The position numbers and the translations under genes were made by a program. Shown here piece by piece: positions 1 through 8,866 of a stretch of 64,000 bases of DNA. A model generated the notes under the pieces. The model was not told the origin of the DNA. It was given only the letters and a program-made list of their open reading frames with translations, and searched no databases. The number at the start of each line of letters is the position of its first letter. Position 1 is the first letter of the stretch. Source of the stretch: Fibrobacter sp. UWB15 (lineage in GTDB: Bacteria; Fibrobacterota; Fibrobacteria; Fibrobacterales; Fibrobacteraceae); NCBI RefSeq assembly GCF_900177705.1, contig NZ_FXBA01000001.1:992001-1056000 (forward strand). Reading direction: 5' to 3'.

Positions 1-220
1 CCTACGAGAACGAGTACGACAGTTGTGACGAAGTCGACTGGATTCGGCCAGTCCATAGCCCAACTGGTCCGACAATTCCTACGTGGAAGTCTATTTTGCG
101 CCATGTGGAAGTCGGCTGTACGTCGCGACATTGTAAAACAAGCCTCCCCTGAATTTTCAACATCTTTATTGCCGATAATGCGGATTATGTAAACTAAATA
201 TTCTCAAAGAAAAGAGACTC
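1..220. other. Window-edge DNA, no confident gene
   Basis: Short open frames run off the left window edge. The most protein-like (+ frame 3) encodes about 49 residues with an acidic start and ends at TGA 150-152, so it could be the 3' end of a truncated gene. Frame 1 and one minus frame are also open over this stretch, and no family is recognisable. I see no clear terminator between it and the barrel gene at 279. Confidence 0.3.
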
Positions 221-266
221 TTGGCCAAGGGTTGTTCAAAACAGCAAAATTTGTATAGAAATTATT

Positions 267-272
267 TATATT
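267..272 (+). promoter_or_regulatory. -10 box of leaderless barrel gene
   Basis: TATATT ends seven bases before the ATG at 279, so the predicted +1 is the A of the start codon. No Shine-Dalgarno sequence precedes this ATG. No good -35 is visible. Confidence 0.5.
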
Positions 273-278
273 TTAAAA

Positions 279-1325
279 ATGAAACTCGGTGCTCTTGTCG
301 CCCTCTTACTTATCATTCCCCTTTTTGCAGAAGACTCTTTTCAGCGTTATTCGGTCGTACCTATACTCGGGTATACCGAAGAAACCGAATTTCAGTACGG
401 TTTCATGGGACTCTTTTTTCTTAAGCCCGAAACTGAAGGTGGCAAAGTTCCTGAAATCGGGATTACCACCTACGGTTCTACCAGAAACCAGCTGCAAGTG
501 GCATTGGAACCCTATTTTTACTTTTTTCACGATCAAATTACGGTATGGTCCATTCTCAAATACCAAGATTGGATTGCAAGCTACTTCGGACGAGGAAATG
601 ACCCCGATATTGACGAATACACACTCTTTGACCGCAAAAAGTTCCATGGCGGAACTCGGATAGAATCTAGAATCGGCATTCCCAAAGAATTCAAATACGG
701 CTTAGAGTTGCATATAGAACACACCGACATTTCATTCCACGAAAGCGATTCTAAACCTCTCCCCCATTCACATTCGGGCTGGCGTAACGGACTAGGCTAC
801 CTGCTTGGCTTAGATACCCGTGACAACACCAACTGGACTCGCCACGGCTACCTGGTGCAATGGCAACAAATGTTCTACAACAATCACCTGGGCGACTATA
901 CCTTCAATGTAGAAACCCTCGACTTGCGTGGCTACTCGAGTTTGTCTAAATCGACTACGACGGCAGTCGGCTTTTTGTGGATGCGCGCAGACGGCGATGT
1001 TCCTTTTGATATGCTGGCAGGTCCTGACGGAATCAGCCGTTTCCGCGGCGTAGAAAGTCTGTATTTTGGAGACAATCAGGCGGTAATCATGCAGGCAGAA
1101 GTCCGTCAATTTATTTGGTGGCGCCTAGGTAGCCATGTGTTTTTTGAAGGCGGAAAATCAGGCCGTTACTTTAGTGAACTTGCGCGTAACGACTGGCACC
1201 GGTCCGTTGGCGTAGGCGCTTTACTCGGACTTAACCTGAAAGAAAACTTATTCGCAAGAGCGGACTTTTCTTGGGTCGATTTTGACCATTTAGGTCTCTC
1301 TTTTTACGTTCGTCAAGCTTTTTAG
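279..1325 (+). CDS. Omp85/BamA-type outer-membrane beta-barrel protein
   Basis: A 348-residue protein with an N-terminal signal peptide (hydrophobic LVALLLIIPLF, then A-E-D) followed by alternating aromatic and polar strands typical of a transmembrane beta barrel. It has short turns such as GLDTRDNTNW and a stretch near residues 245-255 (FRGVESLYFG) like the RGY/RGF-type strand-loop signature of the Omp85 'surface antigen' domain. It ends in Phe, as outer-membrane barrels recognised by BAM usually do. There are no POTRA domains, so it resembles short patatin/Omp85 relatives rather than BamA itself. It lies upstream of the lipid synthesis and MCE-transport locus and could be its outer-membrane partner, which is inference. 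The start fits a leaderless mRNA. Confidence 0.7.
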   Translation: MKLGALVALLLIIPLFAEDSFQRYSVVPILGYTEETEFQYGFMGLFFLKPETEGGKVPEIGITTYGSTRNQLQVALEPYFYFFHDQITVWSILKYQDWIASYFGRGNDPDIDEYTLFDRKKFHGGTRIESRIGIPKEFKYGLELHIEHTDISFHESDSKPLPHSHSGWRNGLGYLLGLDTRDNTNWTRHGYLVQWQQMFYNNHLGDYTFNVETLDLRGYSSLSKSTTTAVGFLWMRADGDVPFDMLAGPDGISRFRGVESLYFGDNQAVIMQAEVRQFIWWRLGSHVFFEGGKSGRYFSELARNDWHRSVGVGALLGLNLKENLFARADFSWVDFDHLGLSFYVRQAF

Positions 1326-1403
1326 CACAAAATCGCCAAGAAATTGACTGGATATGTGCATTTCGTCCTTAATTTAAGTCTATATGTCGCTTTTGTAGTA
1401 AAA

Positions 1404-1432
1404 TTGACAATGCATTTATTATTTTTTTCTAT
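1404..1432 (+). promoter_or_regulatory. Candidate sigma-70 promoter of the lipid locus
   Basis: A perfect TTGACA at 1404-1409 is followed after 17 bases by TTCTAT. The -10 is weak, and a TATCTT lies 3 bases further down. It is the only promoter-like sequence between the barrel gene and the ACP gene. Confidence 0.4.
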
Positions 1433-1462
1433 CTTTGTCTCAAAAAAGTTACGAGGTATAAT

Positions 1463-1702
1463 ATGAATGAAATGAAAGAAAAACTCAAGGCCTTCTTTAT
1501 GTCTGATCTCGGCGTCGATGGCGACGTGCTCCAGTTCGATACCCCGCTTTTCGGTGAAGAAATTGGCCTCGATTCTGTGGATTCCCTTGAAATTATTTCC
1601 TTTGTGGATTCCAATTTCGGTGTTTCCATGACGGGCGTTGCCAAGGAAAACTTCCAGAGCATCGATACAATCGCTGCTTATATCGAAGCTCACAAGGCCT
1701 AA
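1463..1702 (+). CDS. Acyl carrier protein of a dedicated lipid/polyene pathway
   Basis: A 79-residue, acidic, four-helix-type carrier protein. The phosphopantetheine attachment site is GLDSVDSLE, with Ser38 the predicted modified residue. Length and motif match ACPs. Housekeeping acpP normally reads DSLDTVE, so this is a variant ACP rather than the primary one. It heads the KS-CLF, ketoreductase and dehydratase genes and is the likely carrier for their chain. A GAGG sits 5 bases before the ATG. A terminator-like hairpin follows the gene, so the ACP may be made in excess of the enzymes downstream. Confidence 0.85.
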   Translation: MNEMKEKLKAFFMSDLGVDGDVLQFDTPLFGEEIGLDSVDSLEIISFVDSNFGVSMTGVAKENFQSIDTIAAYIEAHKA

Positions 1703-1709
1703 ATAATTT

Positions 1710-1740
1710 AGCCGGGGATACGTTCTCGGCTCTTTTTTTG
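1710..1740 (+). terminator. Terminator or attenuator after ACP gene
   Basis: An AGCCG...CGGCT hairpin is followed by TCTTTTTTTG. It probably reduces read-through into the KS-CLF gene. A second inverted repeat, GCATCCT/AGGATGC, lies at 1749-1775 just before that gene. Confidence 0.65.
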
Positions 1741-1794
1741 TTTTTCTAGCATCCTGGAGCTCGGCAATAGGATGCATCTATCTTTGGAAGAATT

Positions 1795-4191
1795 ATGACC
1801 CCTAATGACAAGCGTTGTGTAGTTACAGGTTTAGGCGTCATTTGTGCCGTCGGTAACAATGTCGAAGAAACTTGGAAGAATGCCCTGGAATCGGTTTCCG
1901 GTATTCATAAGACCACTTCTGTTGATACAGTAAACTGCTATGCGGACTTGGCTGCCGAAGTCAAGTGCGATACCCTCGATGAAATTGACGCTCCCGAAGA
2001 AAAGGACCGCGTCTCGAAACTTTGCATCAAGGCTGCAAACGAAGCCTTGGCCGATGCAGGCCTCAAGAACTTTAACGACGACCAGCGTGTGAGCGTGGTT
2101 ATCGGAAGTTGCGTGGGCGGCGTTCTGTCGATTGAACAGTATCATCAACATGGTCGCAACGCTTCTGAAATCGCCAAGATGCCGATTGCATCTATTGCGT
2201 CTCAGGTGGCTGAAACTTGTGGTGCTGGGGGCATTGTCACGAATGTGGCGAATGCTTGTGCCGCGGGTACGATTTCGATTGCAGTCGCTTGCGACTTGAT
2301 TCGCGCCGGCAAGGCAGATATTGTCATTGCGGGCGGTGCCGATTCTTTTGCCTCAGTGCCTTATTCCGGATTCCTTTCATTGCATGCTCTTGATGAAAAC
2401 GGATGCTCTCCGTTTAATCGTTGCAATGGAATTACGCTTGGCGAAGGTGCTGGCATTGTGATTGTGGAATCTTACGAGCATGCGCAAAAGCGTGCTGCCA
2501 AGCAGTACTGCGAAGTGCTCGGCTCTGGCGTTACAAGCGATGCGAACCATATTACCGCCCCGCGTGAAGATGGCCTTTGCCTTAAAGAAGCCATCAACCG
2601 CTCCGTCAAGAATTCCGGCATTGCAAAGACCGACATCGGCTATATCAATGCCCACGGTACGGGTACGGGCAAGAACGATAACGCCGAAATGACGGCCTTC
2701 AAGGCCTACTTTGGCGAAGAGAACCCGACGGTTTCCGTGAGCTCCACCAAGGTGCTTACAGGCCACTGCCTGGGTGCTGCCGGTGCGATCGAAGCTGTTT
2801 TCAGCATCAAGGCCCTGACCACCGATACAGTGCTTCCGACCTTCCCGTATAGCGAAGAACAGTCCGCCGCCCTCAAGGAAAAGGTCGGCGACATGGACTT
2901 TGTGCAGAACAAGGCCCGCCACAAGGACTTGAAGTGCGTACTCAGCAACAATGTTGCCTTTGGCGGTACCAATGCGGCGATTGTCTTCTCGAAGGAAGCG
3001 GGTAACGTGTCTGCCCAGAGTGCTGCAAGCAAGAAGATTGCCGTGACGGGTCTTGGAATTGTATCGCCGCTCGGCAACAGCAAGACCGCTTACGTTGAAG
3101 CCGTAAAGGCCGGCAAGAAGCCCGAGTCCGCCTCGGTGCGTTCTACGATTGCCTTGGATGACTATAAGGAACTTGGCATCAAGATGGCGTTCTACCGCAA
3201 ACTCGATAACCTAGGTCAGCTCCAGACTGTTTCGGGCATGCGTGCGCTGCAAGATGCAAACTTCGTGGTTTCCGACCAAAATGCTATGGATATCGGCATC
3301 ATCGTGGGAACCAGCGAAGGCGGTCTTGGCGCCACTTACGATTTTGAAGAACTGATTGCTGAACTCGGTAATGCCGGCGGTTCCGCCTTCAAGTTCCCGC
3401 ACACCGTTTACAATGCGGCTGGCGGTTACCTCTCTATTTGTTCGGGCATCAAGGGTTACGGGGTAACCATTACCACCGGCCCGCTTTCGGGCCTCGATAG
3501 CATCGGCTACTCCATGAACGTAATTCACGACGGTCAGGAACAGGCCATGATGGCTACCGGTACCGACGAAAACCTGCCGATTATTACGGAATTTGCCCAG
3601 AAGCTTGGCGTGGCCGCAAACGATGTAGTCGCTCCTTACGCAAATGCCGAAGGCTTTGTGGTAGGTGACGGTTCCGTGTCGATTCTGCTCGAAGAGGAAG
3701 AATACGCCAAGGCCCGCGGTGCCAAGGTTTACTGCTACGCTCTCGGATTTGGCCATGGCCGCAAGAACGTGAAGTTCGGTAAGCTCTCGGGTTCTGACGA
3801 AGCTTTGGACAAGGCCATTGCCGATGCCCTGGCCGATGCCGACATTACGGCAGCCGACGTGGATGCGGTCTGCGGTTTTGCCAACGGCTACAAGAAGATT
3901 GACGACATTGAAAAGGGAGCCCTTAAGCGCGTGTTTGGCGAAAAGCTTGCCGCGATGCCGCTCTTCGAAGTCAAGGAACGCACCGGTGAAGGCCGTGCGG
4001 GGTCTGCAGCCCTTGCCGCTGCCGAAGCCGCTCTCCTTTTGAGCGGTGAAATGGCAAACGACAACGCCTACTTTGTGGCGGCAGACGGTTCTGTCTCGGC
4101 AAAGACGGCTGAATCGGCAAATCTCAAGAAAATTTTGGTTATCTCTTATGCGACGGGCGGTTCTTACAGCGCAGTCGTGTTCGGAAAATAG
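1795..4191 (+). CDS. Fused ketosynthase / chain-length-factor-like protein
   Basis: A 798-residue protein made of two tandem FabF-type thiolase folds. Residues 1-400 form an active ketosynthase: Cys155 in NACAAG, His287 in NAHGTGTG, His324 in TGHCLGAAG, and the NNVAFGGTNA end motif. Residues 413-798 repeat the fold (KKIAVTGLGIVSPLGN), but the Cys position reads GPLSG and the two active-site His motifs are gone. That is the pattern of a chain-length factor or decarboxylase-type partner in type II polyketide and aryl-polyene synthases, where KS and CLF are normally separate proteins. It would extend ACP-bound chains with malonyl-ACP. It lies between its ACP and the ketoreductase/dehydratase genes. 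The fusion is seen directly; the product is not known. Confidence 0.85.
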   Translation: MTPNDKRCVVTGLGVICAVGNNVEETWKNALESVSGIHKTTSVDTVNCYADLAAEVKCDTLDEIDAPEEKDRVSKLCIKAANEALADAGLKNFNDDQRVSVVIGSCVGGVLSIEQYHQHGRNASEIAKMPIASIASQVAETCGAGGIVTNVANACAAGTISIAVACDLIRAGKADIVIAGGADSFASVPYSGFLSLHALDENGCSPFNRCNGITLGEGAGIVIVESYEHAQKRAAKQYCEVLGSGVTSDANHITAPREDGLCLKEAINRSVKNSGIAKTDIGYINAHGTGTGKNDNAEMTAFKAYFGEENPTVSVSSTKVLTGHCLGAAGAIEAVFSIKALTTDTVLPTFPYSEEQSAALKEKVGDMDFVQNKARHKDLKCVLSNNVAFGGTNAAIVFSKEAGNVSAQSAASKKIAVTGLGIVSPLGNSKTAYVEAVKAGKKPESASVRSTIALDDYKELGIKMAFYRKLDNLGQLQTVSGMRALQDANFVVSDQNAMDIGIIVGTSEGGLGATYDFEELIAELGNAGGSAFKFPHTVYNAAGGYLSICSGIKGYGVTITTGPLSGLDSIGYSMNVIHDGQEQAMMATGTDENLPIITEFAQKLGVAANDVVAPYANAEGFVVGDGSVSILLEEEEYAKARGAKVYCYALGFGHGRKNVKFGKLSGSDEALDKAIADALADADITAADVDAVCGFANGYKKIDDIEKGALKRVFGEKLAAMPLFEVKERTGEGRAGSAALAAAEAALLLSGEMANDNAYFVAADGSVSAKTAESANLKKILVISYATGGSYSAVVFGK

Positions 4192-4215
4192 TGTTTAGGT
4201 AGAAGGAGCTTGAAT

Positions 4216-4947
4216 ATGAAAGTAGCTTTGGTAACAGGTGCATCTAAGGGAATCGGCAAGGCTTGTGCCTTGCGCCTTGCTCGCGATGGCTATACTGTCG
4301 TGGTGAACTACTCCAGTTCCGACGAGGCTGCCCAGCAGACTTTGGACCAGATTAAGGCCGAAGGTGGCGACGGCATGATTTACAAGGCGAATGTCGCCGA
4401 CCTTTCTCAGGTGAAAGTCATGGTTCGCGAAGTCTTCAAGGCTTACGGTCGCATTGACGTGCTCGTGAACAACGCAGGCATCGTGCGCGACGAATACTTG
4501 ATGATGATGAATCCGGAAACCTTGGACAAGTGCTTCGACCTGAACGTGAAGGGCTATTTCTACTGCGCACAGCAGGTGGCCGTGAAAATGTACAAGCAGA
4601 AGTCCGGCGTGATCATTAACATGAGCTCCGTGTCTTCGAAGTTTGCTCTCGCTGGCCAGGCTGTTTACAGCGCCACGAAGGGCGCCGTGAATTCCCTGAC
4701 GCAGACGCTTGCCAAGGAACTCGGCGGTTTCGGTATCCGCGTGAATGCCGTGGCTCCGGGCTTTATCGCTACCGAAATGATCGAAGCGATTCCCGAAGAA
4801 ACCCGTAAGGGCTATCTCGAAAAGATTCCTCTGAAGCGCTTTGGCTCTGCCGACGAAGTCGCAAATATTGTATCTGCGCTCGCTTCTGACCAGTTCGCCT
4901 ACGTGACCGGCCAGGTGTTTGTGCTTGACGGAGGTCTTTCTCTATGA
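4216..4947 (+). CDS. fabG: 3-oxoacyl-ACP reductase (FabG-type SDR)
   Basis: A 243-residue short-chain dehydrogenase. It has the NAD(P)-binding GASKGIG near residue 8, NNAG at 86-89, a catalytic Ser around 138, and Tyr151-x3-Lys155 in YSATK. The length is standard for FabG. It reduces the beta-ketoacyl-ACP made by the upstream KS-CLF, using NADPH. ATG 4216 is preferred over TTG 4210 because AAGGAG at 4203-4208 then has normal spacing. Its stop overlaps the next start in ATGA, so translation is coupled. It may be specific to this pathway rather than the housekeeping fabG. Confidence 0.88.
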   Translation: MKVALVTGASKGIGKACALRLARDGYTVVVNYSSSDEAAQQTLDQIKAEGGDGMIYKANVADLSQVKVMVREVFKAYGRIDVLVNNAGIVRDEYLMMMNPETLDKCFDLNVKGYFYCAQQVAVKMYKQKSGVIINMSSVSSKFALAGQAVYSATKGAVNSLTQTLAKELGGFGIRVNAVAPGFIATEMIEAIPEETRKGYLEKIPLKRFGSADEVANIVSALASDQFAYVTGQVFVLDGGLSL

Positions 4948-5390
4948 TGAACATTTACGAAATCAGCGAAAAGATTGCTCAGCGTCCGCCGTTCCAGATG
5001 ATCGAACGTGTCACGGAACTTACGCCGAACGAGTCTGCCGTGGGCATCAAGAACGTGAGCGTGAATGAGCCTTACTTTACGGGACATTTTCCTGGAACTC
5101 CGATTATGCCGGGCGTGCTCATTGTGGAAAGCTGCGCTCAGCTTTGCTCGCTCGTGATCGAAAAGCCTGCCGAAGATTTGGAAAAGAATCTTTATGTGCT
5201 TTTGAAGATTGACGGATTCAAGTTCGTGAAACCGGTGATTCCGGGCGACCAGCTTGAAATTTCCGTGAAGAAGACAAAAGAAGGTGGCGTGCTGGTCGGT
5301 TTTGACTGCATCGTGAAAGTGAACGGCAACGTTCATGCCAAGGGCGCCTTGACCTTTACGAGCATCCCGAAGGAAAGTTTAGGAAAGTAA
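4944..5390 (+). CDS. FabZ-like 3-hydroxyacyl-ACP dehydratase
   Basis: A 148-residue single hot-dog domain. The FabZ signature GHFPGTPIMPGVLIVES carries the catalytic His and, in the VES segment, the catalytic acid. It would dehydrate the 3-hydroxyacyl-ACP made by the preceding FabG-like enzyme. No enoyl-ACP reductase follows, so double bonds may be kept in the product. A second, more typical fabZ is next to lpxC at 21.9-22.4 kb, which suggests division of labour. The start overlaps the fabG stop. Confidence 0.85.
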   Translation: MMNIYEISEKIAQRPPFQMIERVTELTPNESAVGIKNVSVNEPYFTGHFPGTPIMPGVLIVESCAQLCSLVIEKPAEDLEKNLYVLLKIDGFKFVKPVIPGDQLEISVKKTKEGGVLVGFDCIVKVNGNVHAKGALTFTSIPKESLGK

Positions 5391-5460
5391 TGGCTAGTGT
5401 GTAATGTGTGATGACTAATGATAACTTCACATCTCACATTCCACATTTCACATCTCCTCT
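5391..5460. repeat. Degenerate heptad repeat region
   Basis: The spacer after the dehydratase gene holds seven-base units of CACATYT type (four near 5429-5457) with a partly complementary GTGTAATGTGTGATG arm upstream. It belongs to the same class of 7-bp-period intergenic repeats seen elsewhere in the window. Confidence 0.45.
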
Positions 5461-5480
5461 GCCTCTGAATTTTATATATC

Positions 5481-6185
5481 GTGAACGATAAAAAGAAAAA
5501 TATTTTTGTCGAAAGTTTTATGCGGCTCTTTATGGTGATTGTCATCTACACCGTGCGAGTCTATTTGCTTGTTTGGTACCGCCCGAAGGTGACTTTTGTC
5601 GGTAACACGGTAAAGTCTCCGCGCCTGAAGACACCGTCGGTGATTATTGCGAACCATACGAGTATGTGGGACCCCCTCATGATGCTCGCTATCTTTTTCC
5701 ATCACAAAAGCATCGTGGTGGCTAAAGACCAGATTGAAGACCCGCATTTTAGCTGGGCGCTGACCCGCGTGAAGTGCGTGATTCCTTGCGACCGCTTTAA
5801 CATGGACACCGAATGGGCCTTGCTTGCCAAACGTGAACTGGAAAAGGGAAACAACGTCATTATTTTCCCCGAAGGCAAGTGCCGCTATGACGGCTTGTTG
5901 AACGAATTCAAGACGGGTTTTGCGTTCCTTGCTCGCAGTACAGGGGCGCCAGTGCTTTCGGTGGGAATCGACGGCATTTACAAGCGCGGTCACCGCACAC
6001 AAATTGTTGTGGGCGAACCTGAAAAGATTGAACGCGTGAAGGGAATCCCTTCTTCGAAGCACTTGGCTGAACGCAGCGAATACTTCCGACAGAAAGTCTG
6101 GGGGCTCAAGCAGCAGGCGCTGGGTAAGTCTGAAGTGGCTCCGCTCCCGGTCGCATCTGAAACTCCTGAAGAGGTTCAGGCATGA
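5481..6185 (+). CDS. 1-acyl-glycerol-3-phosphate acyltransferase (PlsC-like)
   Basis: A 234-residue protein with an N-terminal membrane segment (residues 10-28) and the LPLAT motifs: HX4D as NHTSMWD and the substrate motif FPEGKCRYDG. PlsC-family enzymes move an acyl chain from ACP or CoA to a lysolipid or similar acceptor at the inner membrane. In this locus it probably transfers the KS-CLF product to a lipid or glycolipid. The start is GTG, just after an AT-rich TATATA, so an internal and possibly leaderless promoter is likely. The stop overlaps the patatin start (ATGA). Confidence 0.82.
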   Translation: MNDKKKNIFVESFMRLFMVIVIYTVRVYLLVWYRPKVTFVGNTVKSPRLKTPSVIIANHTSMWDPLMMLAIFFHHKSIVVAKDQIEDPHFSWALTRVKCVIPCDRFNMDTEWALLAKRELEKGNNVIIFPEGKCRYDGLLNEFKTGFAFLARSTGAPVLSVGIDGIYKRGHRTQIVVGEPEKIERVKGIPSSKHLAERSEYFRQKVWGLKQQALGKSEVAPLPVASETPEEVQA

Positions 6186-7027
6186 AGACTGGGCTTGTGT
6201 TAGAAGGCGGTTCTCGTCAGACCATGTTCAGCGCAGGCGTGATTGACACCTGGCTTGACGAAGGGATTGATTTTAATTACGTGGCAGGAGTGTCTGCCGG
6301 AGCCCATGCGGCGGTGAACTTCATTACGCGTCAGCAAGGTCGCCTGCGTTTCATTGTGCTCCCGACGCGCTTGCAGAAAGGTAAAAAGTGGGCGAGCAAG
6401 TTCATCGGAATCCAAAAGGAATTCCACGCTTTGAACTACTTGGCTGCCGATGGCGAAATGCCGCTTGACTTCGAAGCGTATCGCAATTCTAAAATTGAAT
6501 GCGAAATCGGACTTACCTGTTGCGAAACGGGACGAGCCGAATTCAAGAGCGAAAAGAACGACAAGAAACGTTTGCTCGACTTGATTAGCGCTAGCTGCGC
6601 CCTGCCTATGATTTTCCCGATGGCAGAACTCGACGGCAAGCATTATGCCGATGGATGCATTACCGCCGCAATACCGTTCGAGCGTGCGTTTGAAAAGGGC
6701 TGCGACAAGGTGGTAGCCATTTCGACCCATTATCCGGGCGAAGCGGTGACGGACTTCCGCAAGTACCGTGCGATTCTGAACCCCATGTACAAGCGCAAGT
6801 ACCCGGACCTGTTCCGTGCTCTCATGGTCCGCCTGAAGCGCTATGACAAAATGTTTGCGAAAATTGAACAACTCGAAAAAGAAGGCAAATTGTTCTTAAT
6901 TCGCCCGATTATCGACTTGTGCGACCAATTTGACACCAATATGGACAAGATGAACGAATCTTATGAGCATGGTGTCGAAATGGCCAAAAAACAAATGGAC
7001 GATTTAAAAGCTTTCTTGGAAATTTGA
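6182..7027 (+). CDS. Patatin-like phospholipase / acyl hydrolase
   Basis: A 281-residue patatin-fold protein. The glycine-rich oxyanion loop is LVLEGGSRQT, the nucleophile elbow is GVSAG, and the dyad Asp lies in YADGC. It has no signal peptide, so it is cytoplasmic or peripheral. It resembles RssA/YjjU-type patatins, which remove acyl chains from phospholipids. Coupled to the acyltransferase by an ATGA overlap, it may take part in remodelling, one enzyme removing and one adding acyl chains. That role is inference. Confidence 0.8.
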   Translation: MKTGLVLEGGSRQTMFSAGVIDTWLDEGIDFNYVAGVSAGAHAAVNFITRQQGRLRFIVLPTRLQKGKKWASKFIGIQKEFHALNYLAADGEMPLDFEAYRNSKIECEIGLTCCETGRAEFKSEKNDKKRLLDLISASCALPMIFPMAELDGKHYADGCITAAIPFERAFEKGCDKVVAISTHYPGEAVTDFRKYRAILNPMYKRKYPDLFRALMVRLKRYDKMFAKIEQLEKEGKLFLIRPIIDLCDQFDTNMDKMNESYEHGVEMAKKQMDDLKAFLEI

Positions 7028-7029
7028 CA

Positions 7030-7785
7030 ATGGCTGATACGAAAAAAATTCTTGTAATGGTGGCTAGCCCCAAGAATGAAAAAAGCGGTACGTTGATTCC
7101 GACGAAAGCTTTTGTCCAAGGTCTCGAAGAAAACGGAACCTTTGAAACGGAATATATCTTTATCGATAAAATGAACATCAAGCCTTGTCGAGGTTGCCTC
7201 AGTTGCTGGGGGCGCCCCGATGGCAGTTGTTTTATCAAGGATGATGACGTTCCCGCCATTCGTGAAAAATTGACGAATGCCGATATCGTCATTTGGAGTT
7301 TTCCGCTATTCCTGTTCAGCATTCCTGGACAGATGAAGGTTCTCATGGACCGCATTGTAGGCATGGTCCACCCGTATATGGGTCAAAAGTTGAAAGAAGG
7401 CTTGAACGCCTCCAATTCGAACCTTCATGGTCTACAGTTCCAGAAAGAAGGGCAGAAAATCATTCTGCTTTCCAGCTGCGCCTGGTGCGACCTAGATGTT
7501 GTCTACGAACCGATTAGAAAGCAGTTCGACATCATTCTTGGTCATAAAGGGTACCAACTCATTGCATGCCCGCAGATGCGAGCCCTCCACCACCGTGGGG
7601 GCGAGCGACGTCTGAATATTTTGCGCAAGCGTTACTGGCAAGGCGGAGCTGAACTCGCCAAGACTGGAAATATTTCGCAGGAAGCCATTGACCTTATGCA
7701 AAAGACTATCTTTAGTGATGAAGCCTACGAAAAATTGGTTGTGGAATTTGTGACACACATGTTTGACCGCGACGACAACTTTTAG
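7030..7785 (+). CDS. NADPH-dependent FMN reductase / flavodoxin-like protein
   Basis: A 251-residue protein with an N-terminal flavodoxin-like fold. The FMN-binding strand-loop is MVASPKNEKSGTL, followed by CRGCLSCWG with a Cys pair typical of NADPH-dependent FMN reductase relatives, and WSFPLFLFSIPGQMK as the second FMN loop. The C-terminal third is specific to this subfamily. It starts two bases after the patatin stop, so it is in the same operon. A flavin oxidoreductase in a lipid locus without an enoyl reductase could supply redox chemistry, but no substrate can be read from the sequence. Confidence 0.75.
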   Translation: MADTKKILVMVASPKNEKSGTLIPTKAFVQGLEENGTFETEYIFIDKMNIKPCRGCLSCWGRPDGSCFIKDDDVPAIREKLTNADIVIWSFPLFLFSIPGQMKVLMDRIVGMVHPYMGQKLKEGLNASNSNLHGLQFQKEGQKIILLSSCAWCDLDVVYEPIRKQFDIILGHKGYQLIACPQMRALHHRGGERRLNILRKRYWQGGAELAKTGNISQEAIDLMQKTIFSDEAYEKLVVEFVTHMFDRDDNF

Positions 7786-7793
7786 AGGTTCGC

Positions 7794-8858
7794 ATGTACG
7801 CTCAGACCGTTTCACTTCCAAAGAATCTTTCAGCCGGAAACAGCCAATTTCTGCTGAAGAATTGCATTAGGATTTTGCGAAACGGCCCGTTAACTATAGA
7901 CGGGACGGACCTTGAGTCCATGGATTACAGCGGCGATGCCTTTTTTGCTCTTTTAGCAGACACCAGTGAAAAGTACGGTCACAAGCTGACCCTCGCCCAC
8001 TTTAGCGAAGAAATCAAGGCGCAGCTCAGGGCGCTCAAGAAAGAGAGAATCCCAGAAAAAGTCAAGACCGGCTACAGCAATTTCCTCGAAGCCATCGGTG
8101 CAAAGACCGCCGTCATCGCCAAGGAAGTCGCTGAGGTGTTCATTCTCTTGAACATGAGCATCTACTGGATGATTTGCGGTCCCTTCGACAAGGGGCGCAG
8201 TAAGTTCGGCGGTACTGCCAAGCAGGTCTTTATGCTCGGTACCGAAGCAACCGGCATCTGCTTTCTGATGGTCGCTCTCATCTGCTTTATCATGGCGCTC
8301 CAGAGTTCGTTTATGCTCAAGGCCGTGGGCGGCGGTTCTTACCTTGCCTCAGGGCTTGGCTACCTGATTTTTGCCGAAATCAGTCCGCTACTTACGACCA
8401 TCATCTTGGCGGGGCGTTCTGGCAGCTCCATTGCCGCTGAAATCGCGAACATGAGCGTCTGCGAAGAAATCAAGGCAATTAAAACCATGGCAATTTCGCC
8501 GGTGCAGTACCTGGTGGTCCCCCGCTTTATCGCGATGACCATTTGCACCCCGATTCTTGCCTTCTGCGCTGGCATTGCGGGCTGCCTTGCCGGTTTCCTG
8601 ATTGGATACTTTTTCTTCGATATTTCGTTTGCGAACTACTTCCAGTCTATCCGCGACGGGATTCCGCCGATTCTATTCTTGAAGAGCACAGTCAAATCCA
8701 TCGTGTTCGGTTGGCTTGTAACGCTGATTTCTTGCAACAAGGGTTTAAATGCCGAGGGCGGTGCCGAGGCGGTAGGCCTCGCAACAACCTCAAGCGTCGT
8801 GGTTTCGATTTCTGCCATCATTGTCGCGGACTGCGCGTTCAGCTTTATATTCTACTAG
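7794..8858 (+). CDS. MlaE-type lipid ABC transporter permease with STAS-like N-terminus
   Basis: A 354-residue protein. Residues 1-85 look like a STAS/MlaB-type domain (GPLTIDGTDLESMDYSG). Residues 110-354 are the MlaE permease, with several hydrophobic segments and the conserved ILAGRSGSSIAAEIANM and EEIKAIKTMAISP motifs. MlaE permeases move phospholipid or other lipid between the inner membrane and an MCE protein. MlaB and MlaE are separate in E. coli, but fusions are known in other phyla. The gene is followed directly by the ATPase, MCE protein and auxiliary lipoprotein. An AGAGG lies upstream of the ATG. Confidence 0.88.
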   Translation: MYAQTVSLPKNLSAGNSQFLLKNCIRILRNGPLTIDGTDLESMDYSGDAFFALLADTSEKYGHKLTLAHFSEEIKAQLRALKKERIPEKVKTGYSNFLEAIGAKTAVIAKEVAEVFILLNMSIYWMICGPFDKGRSKFGGTAKQVFMLGTEATGICFLMVALICFIMALQSSFMLKAVGGGSYLASGLGYLIFAEISPLLTTIILAGRSGSSIAAEIANMSVCEEIKAIKTMAISPVQYLVVPRFIAMTICTPILAFCAGIAGCLAGFLIGYFFFDISFANYFQSIRDGIPPILFLKSTVKSIVFGWLVTLISCNKGLNAEGGAEAVGLATTSSVVVSISAIIVADCAFSFIFY

Positions 8859-8866
8859 AGGTAAAC

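Noticed and set aside
1-220. tRNA or rRNA fragment at the left edge
   Set aside because: No cloverleaf, CCA end or rRNA-like conserved stretch can be found.
8543-8866. Upstream extension of the MCE ATPase
   Set aside because: It overlaps the permease gene in another frame, is Arg/Cys-rich and not protein-like; ATG 8867 has a ribosome site and the normal ABC start.
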